In this document: piece by piece, positions 26,226 through 36,140 of the stretch | Layout of the letters: each line of letters begins with the position of its first letter | Position numbering within the stretch: position 1 is the first letter of the stretch | NCBI GenBank assembly: GCA_003574685.1 | Contig: QOCQ01000006.1 | Coordinates: forward strand, 1 to 64,000 | DNA from: Rhodospirillaceae bacterium SYSU D60007 | GTDB lineage: Bacteria; Pseudomonadota; Alphaproteobacteria; Reyranellales; Reyranellaceae | Direction: 5' to 3' | Length of the DNA stretch: 64,000 nucleotides | Notes under the pieces: model-generated | Database searches by the model: none | What the model was told of the DNA's origin: nothing | Seen by the model: only the letters and a program-made list of their open reading frames with translations | Translations under genes and position numbers: made by a program

Positions 26226-27428
26226 TTGACCGCGCCCCGTCAGCCCGTGCCGCATGCGCCGGCCGAAGCGGCCGCGCGTGCCGCCCCGCCGCATTTCGTG
26301 TCGAAGGAGCCGTGGGATCCCTATGTCTCGGAAACCCTGACCGCCGAGCAGGAACGCTTCTACATGGCCGGTCAGTGGAAGCTGATGTGGTGGCGCCTGC
26401 GGCGGCACCGGCCGGCCGTGGTCTGCGGCGCGTTCCTGGTCTTCATGTATCTCACCACGCTGGTCAGCGAGATCATCGCGCCCTACGACCAGCATACCCG
26501 GCACATCAAACACATTTTCGCGCCGCCCCAGGGCATTCACCTGTTCCACGAGGGTCAGTTCATCGGGCCGTTCACCTACGGCTACCGCATGGAGCGGGAT
26601 CCCGACACGCTGCAGCGGGTCTACAGGCCCGACCCCACGCAGGTGCATCCCATCCGCTTCTTCTGTCAGGGCGAGAGCTACGAGTTCTGGGGCCTGTTCG
26701 AGGCGAGCTTCCACCTCGTCTGCCCGGGCAAGGACGGCACGCTGTTCCTCTTCGGTACCGACCGGCTGGGGCGCGACATGTTCTCGCGCATCGTCTATGC
26801 GGCGCGCATTTCGCTTACTGTCGGCCTGTTCGGCATCGCGCTCAGCTTCGTGCTGGGCCTGGTGATCGGCGGTATCGCGGGCTATTACGGCGGATGGATC
26901 GACAATCTGATCCAGCGCATCATCGAGATCATCAAGAGCTTCCCGCATTTGCCGCTGTGGCTGGCGCTGTCCGCGGCTCTGCCCGTGACCTGGTCACCGC
27001 TGCTGGTCTATTTCGGCATCACCATCATTCTCGCGCTGCTCGACTGGCCCGGCCTCGCGCGGGCGGTGCGGTCCAAGCTGCTGTCGCTGCGTGAGGAGGA
27101 TTTCGCCACGGCCGCCGCACTGATGGGTGCCTCTCCGAAGCGCATCATAGGCCGCCACCTCATCCCCAGCTTCATGAGCCATCTGATCGCGTCGGCGACG
27201 CTTTCGATCCCGTCCATGATCCTGGCGGAGACGGCGCTGTCATTCCTCGGGCTGGGCTTGCGGCCGCCCATGACGTCCTGGGGCGTGCTGCTGAACGAGG
27301 CCACGGACATCAATGTCGTGGCCGTGAACTGGTGGCTGATGCTGCCGGTCGTGCCGGTGATTCTGGTGATCCTGTCGTTCCAGTTTTTCGGCGACGGCCT
27401 GCGCGATGCGGCCGATCCCTACCACTGA
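26226..27428 (+). CDS. ABC transporter permease, DppC/YejE type
   Basis: A 400-residue permease, longer than typical DppC because of an N-terminal cytoplasmic arm and a ~150-residue periplasmic insert between helices 1 and 2, as in YejE. It has the FGTDRLGRDMFSR signature, an EAA loop (FATAAALMGASPKRIIGRHLIPS) and the ETALSFLGLGLRPP motif. TTG 26226 is chosen because GAGGG lies just upstream; ATG 26184 overlaps the upstream gene. With the fused ATPase and large binding protein this makes a complete importer of the microcin C/oligopeptide (Yej) type. The stop is 9 bases from the convergent lolA. Confidence 0.9.
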   Translation: MTAPRQPVPHAPAEAAARAAPPHFVSKEPWDPYVSETLTAEQERFYMAGQWKLMWWRLRRHRPAVVCGAFLVFMYLTTLVSEIIAPYDQHTRHIKHIFAPPQGIHLFHEGQFIGPFTYGYRMERDPDTLQRVYRPDPTQVHPIRFFCQGESYEFWGLFEASFHLVCPGKDGTLFLFGTDRLGRDMFSRIVYAARISLTVGLFGIALSFVLGLVIGGIAGYYGGWIDNLIQRIIEIIKSFPHLPLWLALSAALPVTWSPLLVYFGITIILALLDWPGLARAVRSKLLSLREEDFATAAALMGASPKRIIGRHLIPSFMSHLIASATLSIPSMILAETALSFLGLGLRPPMTSWGVLLNEATDINVVAVNWWLMLPVVPVILVILSFQFFGDGLRDAADPYH

Positions 27429-27437
27429 ACGCGCGCA

Positions 27438-28172
27438 CTACTGGAAGCGGTCGCGCCTGAGTTTCGACTCATCGAAGCGGAAGAGGTCGCGCGACAGCGT
27501 CACGCCGGTATGAAGATTGTTGAGCGTGATGCTGACCGGGACGTTCCGCGAATCCCACACGGTCCAGCCCTTCAGCAGCAGGGGCTCATCCGCCAAGACC
27601 AGCTCGACCCGGCCTTCCTGCGGGCGCTTCGTCTGAACCAGCGTGATGCGCAGCTCGCCCGCCGCCCGCGTCACGCCGGTGGCGGTCAGATCACCGCTGA
27701 GCCTGACCCGGTCCGCGGCCAGAAAGCTGGCTGCCGTCCAGCCGATCGGCCACTGGCTCATGCTGCGGTCCTTGAAATCGGCCATCGTGACCTGCGAGCC
27801 GTCTGCCACGATAAGGATGGTGGCGGGTGGATCGTATTCGAAGCGCATGCGGCCGGGCCGCTGCAATGACAGTGTGCCATGCGCCACGCGGCCATCGCTG
27901 CCGGTCTGTGTGAAGCGCGCCTGCAGCGTCTGGATACTGTTGAGGTACTGCTCGACGCGCTGAATCTCGGCCTGCGCGTCGGTTGGCACGACAGGCGCCG
28001 GCGTGGTTTCCTCTGTGCGCCGTCGCGGCTTGCGCGGAGTCTGGCTCGGCGGTGTCTGCGCCTGCGCTTCGGAAATCCCCGGCGCCAGCGTCCTCCCCGT
28101 GCCGGTCGGCGCCAGCAGCCACATCGACCCAGCCGCAGCCAGCATACCCAGAGCAAGAACCCATCGGTTCAT
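27438..28172 (-). CDS. lolA: LolA-family outer-membrane lipoprotein carrier
   Basis: A 244-residue periplasmic protein with a signal peptide (residues 1-38, ending AQAQ), a basic proline-rich stretch and a LolA domain: VEQYLNSIQTLQARFTQT near residue 78, GTLSLQRPGRMRFEYDPP near 100 and the C-terminal strand pair FRFDESKLRRDRF. LolA shuttles lipoproteins from the LolCDE transporter to LolB. It lies directly downstream of ftsK, a common alphaproteobacterial arrangement. The frame is open to 28532 inside ftsK but ATG 28172 gives the signal peptide. Confidence 0.88.
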   Translation of the reverse strand: MNRWVLALGMLAAAGSMWLLAPTGTGRTLAPGISEAQAQTPPSQTPRKPRRRTEETTPAPVVPTDAQAEIQRVEQYLNSIQTLQARFTQTGSDGRVAHGTLSLQRPGRMRFEYDPPATILIVADGSQVTMADFKDRSMSQWPIGWTAASFLAADRVRLSGDLTATGVTRAAGELRITLVQTKRPQEGRVELVLADEPLLLKGWTVWDSRNVPVSITLNNLHTGVTLSRDLFRFDESKLRRDRFQ

Positions 28173-28245
28173 CGCAAATCCTCGCAGTCCCTTCCGGCCA
28201 CATGGGAACCGATCACGGCAGAATCGCGGCATCGAACAGGTACAA

Positions 28246-28266
28246 CCTTTGCCCCGAAGGGGAAGG
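28246..28266. repeat. family A-like single hairpin
   Basis: CCTTTGCCCCGAAGGGGAAGG between lolA and ftsK, an imperfect version of the family A outer hairpin. It lies a few bases after the ftsK stop. Confidence 0.5.
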
Positions 28267-28272
28267 CAACGA

Positions 28273-31074
28273 CTACGCCGCGTCGCCGTCGATGTCGCGG
28301 GCCAGGACCTCACGCTTGCCGACGGAGTTGGCGGGGCTGACCACGCCCTCGCGTTCCATGCGCTCGACGATGCGGGCGGCACGGTTGTAGCCGATCTGGA
28401 GATGGCGCTGGATGAAGCTGGTGGAGCATTTGCGCTCGCGCGCCACGATCGCCACGGCGCGGTCGTAGAGCTCGTCGGCCTCGCCCTCTTCCGTGCCGCC
28501 GCCCTCGCCCTCGCCGCCGCCCGCACCGCCATCGACCTCCTCGACGATGGCGTCGAGGTATTCCGGCCGGCCCTGCGTGCGCAGGTGCCGCACCACCTTC
28601 TCGACCTCGCTGTCGCTCACGAACGGGCCGTGCACGCGCACGATGCGTCCGCCGCCGGCCATATAGAGCATGTCGCCCTGGCCCAGAAGCTGCTCGCCGC
28701 CCTGCTCGCCGAGGATCGTGCGGCTGTCGATCTTGGACGTCACCTGGAAGGAGATGCGGGTCGGGAAGTTGGCCTTGATCGTGCCGGTGATGACATCGAC
28801 GGACGGGCGCTGCGTGGCCATGATCACGTGGATGCCGGCGGCGCGCGCCATCTGCGCCAGGCGCTGCACGGCGATCTCGATATCCTTGCCGGCCACCATC
28901 ATCAGGTCGGCCATCTCGTCGATGATCACCACGATGAAGGGCAGCGACTCCAGACTCATGGGCTGGTCTTCGAAGACCGGCTTGCGCGTCTCGGGATCGA
29001 CGCCGATCTGCACCGGCCGCAGGATCTCCTCGCCCGCCTCGCGCGCTTCGGTGACGCGCTCGTTGTAGCCCGCAATGTTGCGCACGCCGAGCTGGCTCAT
29101 GGCGCGATAGCGGCTTTCCATCTCGCGCACGGTCCACTTCAGCGCCACCACCGCCTTGCGCGGCTCGGTCACGACCGGGGTCAGCAGGTGCGGGATGTCC
29201 TGATAGACGCTGAGTTCCAGCATCTTCGGGTCGATCATGATGAACTTGCAGCGGTCGGGCGGCATCCGGTAGAGCAGCGACAGGATCATGGTGTTGATCC
29301 CGACCGACTTGCCTGACCCGGTGGTGCCACCGATCAGCAGATGCGGCATGCGCGCGAGATCGGCGATCACCGGCCCGCCGCCGATATCCTTGCCCAGCAC
29401 CAGCGGCAATTGCAGGCGCGAGTCCTCATAGTCGCGCGCCGACAGCAGCTCGCGCAGATAGACCATCTCGCGCCTGCCGTTGGGCAGCTCGATACCGATG
29501 ACGTTACGGCCCGGCACCGTCGCCACGCGTACGCTCACGGCGCTCATCGAGCGGGCGATGTCGTCCGCCAGCCCGATCACGCGGCTCGACTTGGTACCCG
29601 GTGCGGGTTCCAGCTCATAGAGTGTTACGACCGGGCCGGGCCGCACCTTCACAATCTCGCCCTTGACGCCGAAATCTTCCAGCACGCTCTCCAGCAGCCG
29701 CGCGTTCTGGGCCAGCGCCTCCTCGTCAATCTGTGCTGCCACCGGCGAACGCGGCGGGGCGGTTAGAATATCGAGCGCCGGGAGCTGGAATTCCTGGTCC
29801 AGCGCCAGCCGCGGCTGGCGTTCCGCCTCGGCGCGCCGGCCCGGTTGCGGCGCTGCGCGCTTCATCACCCTTGCCGTGGAGGCAGGCGCTGCCGCCGGGG
29901 CAGCCGCAGCCACAGGTTCGGCTGCCGGCGTGCGCCGCTGGAGATGGAGGATTCGCGCGCCCGCGGCTGGGGTTGCTGCGGTTTCGGAAGTGGCGGCAGG
30001 CTGAGCCGCTGGCGACGGGGCCTCCGCCTCGGGCTGCGGCATGGGCGAGGGTTGCCCGAACACCGGCTCGACCCGGCCGGCAGAATCCGGCCGGCCGGCC
30101 AGGCGCGCGAGGAAGGCTGCCAAGGCCGACAGCTTCGATGGCCGCGGGCGAGCGGGCGCCTTCAGCGGCGGAATGTCCAGCGAAGGCGGCTCGGGCGGAA
30201 TCGCCTCGACCGGCTTCAGGTTCGCAATGGGCGACAGCGGCGCATCGACCATCAGCGAATTGCGCGGCGGCAAGGGTGTGCCGACTTCCGGGATGCCGGT
30301 GAAGCGCGCGGGATCGTATTGGGACGCATCGATTTCGCCGGGAACCTCGGCATAGCCGATCATGGGCTGGGGCGCCTCGTTGACCGGAACATCGCGCTCG
30401 GCGCGGCCGCGCCAGATGGCAATGCCGGTGCGCAGCAGCATGCGGGCCAGCGACAGCGGCAGCATCACCGCGCGCAGCAGGATCGGCAGATGGCCGCGCT
30501 TCATGCCCATCACGGGAATCATGATGACCAGCGCCAGGAGCGCCGCCAGCGGCGCCAGCAGATCAAGCGGCCAGCCATCGGAATAGGTCAGCGTCAGCTC
30601 GCGCAGGCGCGCCGCCAGCGCCGCACCCGTAACGCCGCCGGGGCCGGCATGTGGCGTCCACTGGCCGATGCTGCCCAGCGCCGCGGCGGCACTGGCGCCC
30701 AGCAGCGTGGCCAGCAGCAGCAGCGCCAGCCGCAGTCCGAAGAACGGCAGGGCGTGGCGCCGCATCAGCAGCACGCCCCATGAAATCAGCGCCACCGACA
30801 CCAGCAGCGAGCCGAGGCCCAGGCTCTGCATCATCAGATCGGCGAAGGTGGCGCCGGCGACGCCGAAGAGATTGCGCGGCGGGAAGCCCGTGGCGCGGTT
30901 CAGCGAAGGGTCGGTGGAATGGTAGGTGATCAGCGCCATCAGCGCGGCCATGCCGATCAGCGTAACCGCCAGCCCGACAATCTCCATCGCGCGACGGCGC
31001 AGGAACAGGGCGGCGCCGCCGGGCAGGAAGCGGCCGGCCGAACCGGCGGACTGCTTCAGGGTTGCCAACGCCAT
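28273..31074 (-). CDS. ftsK: FtsK DNA translocase
   Basis: A 933-residue SpoIIIE/FtsK protein. Four to five membrane helices fill residues 1-210, followed by a proline/alanine-rich linker (about 230-430). The motor has Walker [10 protein letters not shown] near residue 585 and Walker [12 protein letters not shown] near 715. The C-terminal gamma winged helix ([23 protein letters not shown]) recognises KOPS sites and activates XerCD. It pumps chromosome ends through the closing septum and works at the divisome. lolA follows on the same strand; an aminotransferase gene ends 3 bases upstream of its start. Confidence 0.95.
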   Translation of the reverse strand: MALATLKQSAGSAGRFLPGGAALFLRRRAMEIVGLAVTLIGMAALMALITYHSTDPSLNRATGFPPRNLFGVAGATFADLMMQSLGLGSLLVSVALISWGVLLMRRHALPFFGLRLALLLLATLLGASAAAALGSIGQWTPHAGPGGVTGAALAARLRELTLTYSDGWPLDLLAPLAALLALVIMIPVMGMKRGHLPILLRAVMLPLSLARMLLRTGIAIWRGRAERDVPVNEAPQPMIGYAEVPGEIDASQYDPARFTGIPEVGTPLPPRNSLMVDAPLSPIANLKPVEAIPPEPPSLDIPPLKAPARPRPSKLSALAAFLARLAGRPDSAGRVEPVFGQPSPMPQPEAEAPSPAAQPAATSETAATPAAGARILHLQRRTPAAEPVAAAAPAAAPASTARVMKRAAPQPGRRAEAERQPRLALDQEFQLPALDILTAPPRSPVAAQIDEEALAQNARLLESVLEDFGVKGEIVKVRPGPVVTLYELEPAPGTKSSRVIGLADDIARSMSAVSVRVATVPGRNVIGIELPNGRREMVYLRELLSARDYEDSRLQLPLVLGKDIGGGPVIADLARMPHLLIGGTTGSGKSVGINTMILSLLYRMPPDRCKFIMIDPKMLELSVYQDIPHLLTPVVTEPRKAVVALKWTVREMESRYRAMSQLGVRNIAGYNERVTEAREAGEEILRPVQIGVDPETRKPVFEDQPMSLESLPFIVVIIDEMADLMMVAGKDIEIAVQRLAQMARAAGIHVIMATQRPSVDVITGTIKANFPTRISFQVTSKIDSRTILGEQGGEQLLGQGDMLYMAGGGRIVRVHGPFVSDSEVEKVVRHLRTQGRPEYLDAIVEEVDGGAGGGEGEGGGTEEGEADELYDRAVAIVARERKCSTSFIQRHLQIGYNRAARIVERMEREGVVSPANSVGKREVLARDIDGDAA

Positions 31075-31077
31075 GAT

Positions 31078-32277
31078 CTACAGAAGCTCCGCAATGCGTG
31101 TCAGCGCCGTGCGCGTGGTCTCCAGATCCTGCACCAGCGCCACGCGGATGTAGCGCCGGCCCGGATTCACACCATCGGTCTCGCGCGCCAGATAGGCGCC
31201 GGGCAGCACCTTGATTCCGCCTTCAGCCCACAGCTTGCGTGTGACGGCCTCGCCGTCGCCAACGTTCAGCCACAGGAAGAAGCCGCCATCAGGCGTGAAA
31301 TAGCCGCCCTTGTTGTGAAGGATCGATTTGGCAAGCTGGAAACGGGCGCGGTAGCCGTCGCGGATGGCTACCGCGTGGGGTTCATCGCGCCACAGTGCCG
31401 CCGAGGCGTTCTGGATGGGCAGCGGGATCTGCATGCCGCCATAGGTCTTCCAGCGCAGCATCATGGCGACGATGTGCGGGTCGCCGGCGACGAAGCCACT
31501 GCGCAGGCCAGCGGCATTCGAGCGCTTGGAAAGAGAATGGAAGACCACGACATTGGCGAAGGGATTGCGCCCGCCGCTCTCGTCCATCGCCAGCGCCGCC
31601 TGCAGGCCGCCGGCCGGGGCCGTCTCGTTGTAGATTTCGGCGTAGCACTCGTCGATCGCCAGCACCGCGCCGTGGCGCCGGCACTGCTCGATCAGCTTCT
31701 GCAAATAGGGAAGCCTGGCCATGGCGCCTTGCGGATTGCCGGGCGAGCACAGATAGACGAGCGCAGTGCGGCGCCAGACGTCGGCAGGCACTGAGTCGAA
31801 GTCCGGCAGGAAGCCGTTGCCCGCGTCGGCGTTCATGAACATCGGTGCGCCGCCCGACAGCACCGCGGCGCCGAGATACACCTGGTAAAAGGGGTTGGGG
31901 ATCATCACCACCGGCTGCTCGCCGTGGCGGGCAGGCGGCACGGCGACCGTGCCGATGGCGTAGACGCCCTCCTTGCTGCCGGCCAGCGGCAGAACGTGCC
32001 GCGCCGGATCCAGCACGCCCGAGCCGATCGCGTAGCGGCGCTGCAGCCACTCGACGATGGCGGCGCACAAATCGGGGGTGCCCTGGTTGGGCGGATAGCG
32101 ATTCGCCAAGGCGAGATCGCGAGTGACGATGTCCCGCGCGAATTGCGGCACCGGCCCCTGCGGCTCGCCCACCGACATGATAATGGGCTGCGCCGGTGCC
32201 GGCAGATCGGCAATGAGTGCATTCAGCCGCGCAAACGGATAATCGTTGAGGTCGGATTCGAGGCGGGGATTCATCAT
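31078..32277 (-). CDS. dapC: PLP aminotransferase, DapC-like
   Basis: A 399-residue fold type I aminotransferase. The PLP lysine is K251 in SLSKRSN; the SPGNPQG loop near 178, AIDECYAEI near 208 and the C-terminal arginine in RRYIRVAL are present. The SLSKRSNAAGLRSGF segment and sequence flavour match succinyldiaminopimelate aminotransferase (DapC) of the lysine/peptidoglycan pathway, but related aminotransferases cannot be excluded. ATG 32277 or the adjacent ATG 32274 is the start. It is followed by ftsK on the same strand. Confidence 0.78.
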   Translation of the reverse strand: MMNPRLESDLNDYPFARLNALIADLPAPAQPIIMSVGEPQGPVPQFARDIVTRDLALANRYPPNQGTPDLCAAIVEWLQRRYAIGSGVLDPARHVLPLAGSKEGVYAIGTVAVPPARHGEQPVVMIPNPFYQVYLGAAVLSGGAPMFMNADAGNGFLPDFDSVPADVWRRTALVYLCSPGNPQGAMARLPYLQKLIEQCRRHGAVLAIDECYAEIYNETAPAGGLQAALAMDESGGRNPFANVVVFHSLSKRSNAAGLRSGFVAGDPHIVAMMLRWKTYGGMQIPLPIQNASAALWRDEPHAVAIRDGYRARFQLAKSILHNKGGYFTPDGGFFLWLNVGDGEAVTRKLWAEGGIKVLPGAYLARETDGVNPGRRYIRVALVQDLETTRTALTRIAELL

Positions 32278-32299
32278 TTCGCCCCAATCCTAAACGACA

Positions 32300-32305
32300 A
32301 TTATA
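32300..32305 (-). promoter_or_regulatory. candidate -10 box before the aminotransferase gene
   Basis: A perfect TATAAT on the minus strand about 23 bases upstream of the aminotransferase ATG, within an unusually AT-rich 80-base gap. No good -35 box is seen at normal spacing. Confidence 0.35.
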
Positions 32306-32361
32306 TCAATAACAAGAACAGGATAGACGACGTTTTTAACATGCAATTCAATGGCTTGCGG

Positions 32362-32796
32362 TCAAGCTCCACAGGCGCCGCTGCGGCGGGTCCAGGTGAC
32401 GTCCCGTACTGATACCTGGCCCTGCGCCGTGCGGTCGAGCTGAGCGCTGATTTCCCCGCAGGAAGGCTGCTCGCCGAGCGGCTTGCCACGGCTGTCGACA
32501 TGCACCAGCGCCAGCCTGTGGGTGCAGCTTCCGCTCGGTGCACAGCCCGCTTTTTGCCGTGTGACCGGGTACTGCTCCAGGAATGCTGCCGTACGGACAT
32601 GGCCGGCGAGGGCGGACTGCACCTCTGCTTCCGGCGTGGGTCGCCCGAACGCGGCGGCCAGCGCGCTGCCCGTAGGATCGAACGCCTCGACGAAACGCCC
32701 GCCGCCCCCGGAACCCGACGACGTCACGCAGCCGGCCACACCGGTCATCGCCATTGCAACAGCCACGCAACGCAGTGCAGTCATCGAACGCACCAT
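32362..32796 (-). CDS. small putative lipoprotein
   Basis: A 144-residue protein with a basic N-terminus, a hydrophobic stretch and a lipobox ending GVAGC at residue 23, followed by a Ser/Gly-rich linker. The rest contains four more cysteines and no recognised domain. It is likely lipidated and membrane-anchored. Start 32796 or the ATG at 32784. It lies alone between the NADH dehydrogenase and the aminotransferase. Confidence 0.6.
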   Translation of the reverse strand: MVRSMTALRCVAVAMAMTGVAGCVTSSGSGGGGRFVEAFDPTGSALAAAFGRPTPEAEVQSALAGHVRTAAFLEQYPVTRQKAGCAPSGSCTHRLALVHVDSRGKPLGEQPSCGEISAQLDRTAQGQVSVRDVTWTRRSGACGA

Positions 32797-32881
32797 GGTT
32801 CGCTACCTTTCGACGATTGTCGTTTCACGACGATCATCAGAGAGTTTGGCAGGGTGATGGCAGCCGTGGCGGGGCCGCGGA

Positions 32882-34153
32882 CTACATATCGGAACTGCCG
32901 GTGATCAAACGGGCGCCGGACTGGAACGTGATGTACGACCACGTCCAGTCCATGAGCACGATCAGCCGGTTGCGGAAGCCGGCCAGGAACATGATGTGCA
33001 CCAGTCCCCACAGCAGCCACGCAAACATGCCGCCAAAGCGGAAACGCGAGAAGAGATGCGCTACGGCGTGATTGCGCCCAATGGTAGCCATGGCGCCCCA
33101 GTCCCGATAGACGAAGCGCGGCGCCGGCGAGGACCCTCTTATCCGGGCGCCGATCACATCCGCAACGTAGCGGCCCTGTTGTTTGGCGACGGGAGCCAAC
33201 CCCGGATAAGGGTGGCCCGCAGGGTCCAGCGCCAGCGCGGTGTCGCCAACTACAAAAATTTCCGGATGGCCGGGGAGGGACAGATCGGGCCCGACCTTCA
33301 CACGGCCAGCGCGATCGGCCTCTGCTTTCAGCCACTTCGCTGCGGACGAAGCCCGCACACCCGCAGCCCAGATGGTGGTGGCGGCCGGGACACGTTCATC
33401 GCCGACGATGACGCCTTCGGCATCGACCGCGGAAACCGGGGTGCCAAGGCGGACCTCGACACCAAGACGCTGCAGCGAGCGGAACGCACGCGCGGAGAGC
33501 GATTCGGGAAAGCTCGGCAGCACGCGGGGCCCCGCCTCGACCAGCAGGATGCGTGCAGCCCGCGGATCAATCTCGCGAAAATCGCGCACCAGGGCCCGGC
33601 GCGCCAACTCGGCGATCGCCCCGGCCATTTCGACTCCGGTAGGACCGCCACCGACGATCACGAAGTTCAGCAGGCGGCGGCGCCTGGCGGGATCGGCTTC
33701 CGTCTCGGCCAGCTCGAAGGCGGTCAGGATGCGGCGGCGAATTGCCGTTGCATCATCAATCTTCTTCAGGCCGGGCGCCCAAGGTTCCCAGTCGTCATGG
33801 CCGAAGTAGGAATGCCGGACACCGGTCGCGATGATCAGGAAGTCGTACGGTATCTCGTGCTCATCTGCCACGACAACGCGCCGCTCGCGGTCCACACCAG
33901 TAACGCGGCCCATCAGCACGCGCGTATTGGCGGCGTTGCGCAGAATGCTGCGGATGGGCATGGCGATCTGCGCTGGCGACAGCCCGGCGGTGGCCACCTG
34001 GTACAGCAGAGGCTGGAACAGATGGTAGTTACGGCGGTCGATCACCGTTACATCCACCGGCAAACGTGCCAGCCGCTGCGCCGCGGTCAGCCCGCCGAAG
34101 CCGGCACCGATGATGACGATGCGCGGCCGGCGCGCTGATGCCTGATCCGTCAG
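32882..34153 (-). CDS. ndh: type II NADH dehydrogenase (NDH-2), CTG start
   Basis: A 423-residue FAD-dependent NADH:quinone oxidoreductase. The first dinucleotide fold is IVIIGAGFGGLTAAQRLA, the second IVGGGPTGVEMAGAIAEL near residue 173; the C-terminal WLLWGLVHIMFLAGFRNR helix anchors it in the membrane. The in-frame sequence back to the last stop contains no ATG, GTG or TTG before the FAD motif. The only plausible start is CTG 34153, whose last bases overlap the amtB stop (CTGA), with GGAG 10 bases upstream. A TTG at 34063 would remove the FAD-binding motif. Linkage to glnK-amtB is unusual. Confidence 0.88.
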   Translation of the reverse strand: MTDQASARRPRIVIIGAGFGGLTAAQRLARLPVDVTVIDRRNYHLFQPLLYQVATAGLSPAQIAMPIRSILRNAANTRVLMGRVTGVDRERRVVVADEHEIPYDFLIIATGVRHSYFGHDDWEPWAPGLKKIDDATAIRRRILTAFELAETEADPARRRRLLNFVIVGGGPTGVEMAGAIAELARRALVRDFREIDPRAARILLVEAGPRVLPSFPESLSARAFRSLQRLGVEVRLGTPVSAVDAEGVIVGDERVPAATTIWAAGVRASSAAKWLKAEADRAGRVKVGPDLSLPGHPEIFVVGDTALALDPAGHPYPGLAPVAKQQGRYVADVIGARIRGSSPAPRFVYRDWGAMATIGRNHAVAHLFSRFRFGGMFAWLLWGLVHIMFLAGFRNRLIVLMDWTWSYITFQSGARLITGSSDM

Positions 34154-35463
34154 TGGACGGTTTCTCCGTGCAGGTTGATGTCGAGGCCTTCGATCTCCTG
34201 CTCTGGTGTGACACGCAGGCCGATGGTGACGTCAATGATCTTGAGGATGACCCAGGTGCCCGCGGCGCAGAGCAGCACGGTGCAGGCGATGCCGTAAAGC
34301 TGTGTCAGCACCTGCTGGCCATTGCCTTCCAGCAATCCGCGGATGTCGGGACCGGCAATGGCGCTGCTGGCAAAGATGCCGGCCGCCACGGTGCCGATGA
34401 ACCCGCCGACGCCGTGCACGCCAAAGACATCGAGCGAATCGTCGTAGCCCATGCGCCGCTTGAAGGTCGTGGAGGCGTAGAAGCACGCCAGGCCGGCCAC
34501 GGCACCGATGATCAAGGCGGCACTGATGTCGACGTAGCCGGATGCCGGGGTGATCGATCCCAAACCGGCCACCGCGCCGGAGACGAAACCAAGCACGCTC
34601 GGCTTGCCCACCACCATCCACTCGGCGAACATCCATGCCAGCGCCGCCGTCGCCGCCGCAATGTGTGTGACCGCGATGGCCATGCCGGCGCGCCCGTCCG
34701 CGGCCACGGCTGACCCGCCGTTGAAGCCGAACCAGCCGACCCATAGCAGCGATACGCCGATGACGGTCAGCACGAGGTTGTGCGGCGCCATGTTCTCGGT
34801 GGGGTAGCCACGCCGGGGGCCCAGCACCAGCGCCAGCACCAGCGCGGCGACGCCGGCATTGATGTGCACCACGATCCCACCGGCGAAGTCGAGCACCCCC
34901 TCTTTCTGCAGAAAGCCGCCGCCCCAGACCCAGTGCGCGATGGGGCAATAGATCAGCAGCAGCCACAGCGCCATGAACCAGAGGGTGGCGGAGAACTTGA
35001 TGCGGTCGGCGGCCGCGCCGATGACCAGGGCCGGCGTGATGGCGGCAAAGGTGAGCTGGAACATCATGAACACGTTCTCGGGCACCGTCTTCGCCGCATC
35101 GTGCACGCCATCAAGCGCCAGGCCGGCCATGAAGAAGCGCGAGAGGTCGCCGATGATGCCGCTGCCCGGCGTGAAGGCGAGGCTGTAGCCGATGACGACC
35201 CACAGCACTGATACCAGCGCCACCGTCGCGAGGGTTTGCGCCGTCGTCGCCAGCACGTTCTTCTTGCGCACCATGCCGGCATAGAAGAGCGCCAGGCCCG
35301 GAATTGACATCAGCAGCACAAGCGCTGTCGCCACGATCATCCAGGCCGTATCGCCGCTGTTGATGGCGGGCTTGCCATCGGCGGCGAGCGCAGCGGAAGG
35401 CAGGATCGCCAGCAGGCACGCGGCCGGGGCCGGCCGCCGGGCATGCGACAGGAATGCGGTCAT
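34150..35463 (-). CDS. amtB: AmtB ammonium transporter, copy 2
   Basis: A 437-residue ammonium channel with a signal peptide (ending LAADGKP) and eleven membrane helices. GDTAWM at the start of the mature part, FYAGMVRKKNVL, the ITPALVIGAAADRI and DDSLDVFGVHGVGGFIGT (pore histidine) motifs and the C-terminal GLDINLHGETVH tail, which contacts GlnK, are present. ATG 35463 is used; the frame is open upstream into glnK. It follows glnK by 25 bases and its stop overlaps the start of the NADH dehydrogenase. Confidence 0.93.
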   Translation of the reverse strand: MTAFLSHARRPAPAACLLAILPSAALAADGKPAINSGDTAWMIVATALVLLMSIPGLALFYAGMVRKKNVLATTAQTLATVALVSVLWVVIGYSLAFTPGSGIIGDLSRFFMAGLALDGVHDAAKTVPENVFMMFQLTFAAITPALVIGAAADRIKFSATLWFMALWLLLIYCPIAHWVWGGGFLQKEGVLDFAGGIVVHINAGVAALVLALVLGPRRGYPTENMAPHNLVLTVIGVSLLWVGWFGFNGGSAVAADGRAGMAIAVTHIAAATAALAWMFAEWMVVGKPSVLGFVSGAVAGLGSITPASGYVDISAALIIGAVAGLACFYASTTFKRRMGYDDSLDVFGVHGVGGFIGTVAAGIFASSAIAGPDIRGLLEGNGQQVLTQLYGIACTVLLCAAGTWVILKIIDVTIGLRVTPEQEIEGLDINLHGETVH

Positions 35464-35488
35464 CGCGGAAATCTCCCCCCGGATTCGT

Positions 35489-35932
<444 letters not shown>

Positions 35933-35973
35933 TCAGGTGCCCGGTTTTCAGGCAATCAGCCGCCAATCCGTAC

Positions 35974-36007
35974 AAAAAGGCCCGGTACCAGAAGCGGTAC
36001 CGGGCCT
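35974..36007 (-). terminator. strong rho-independent terminator after amtB copy 1
   Basis: A perfect 12-bp stem (AGGCCCGGTACC with GGTACCGGGCCT) around a 6-base loop, followed on the minus strand by five T residues. It lies 130 bases after the stop of the upstream amtB (36141), separating the two glnK-amtB units so that each needs its own promoter. Confidence 0.85.
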
Positions 36008-36140
36008 CGTGAGGTGCCGCCGGACGTGCGAGGGCCGGCGGCGGAGGGAACTCTTGAATCTTTCGGCCCCCTCCGCCCCTCCCGGCAGATGCCGGTGAGG
36101 GGCGGATGCCGCAGGCGGCGGCCAGGGGCGGCGGTGGGCC

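Noticed and set aside
32800-32880. Hairpin after the NADH dehydrogenase gene as terminator
   Set aside because: Stem has a mismatch and no T-run follows on the relevant strand.
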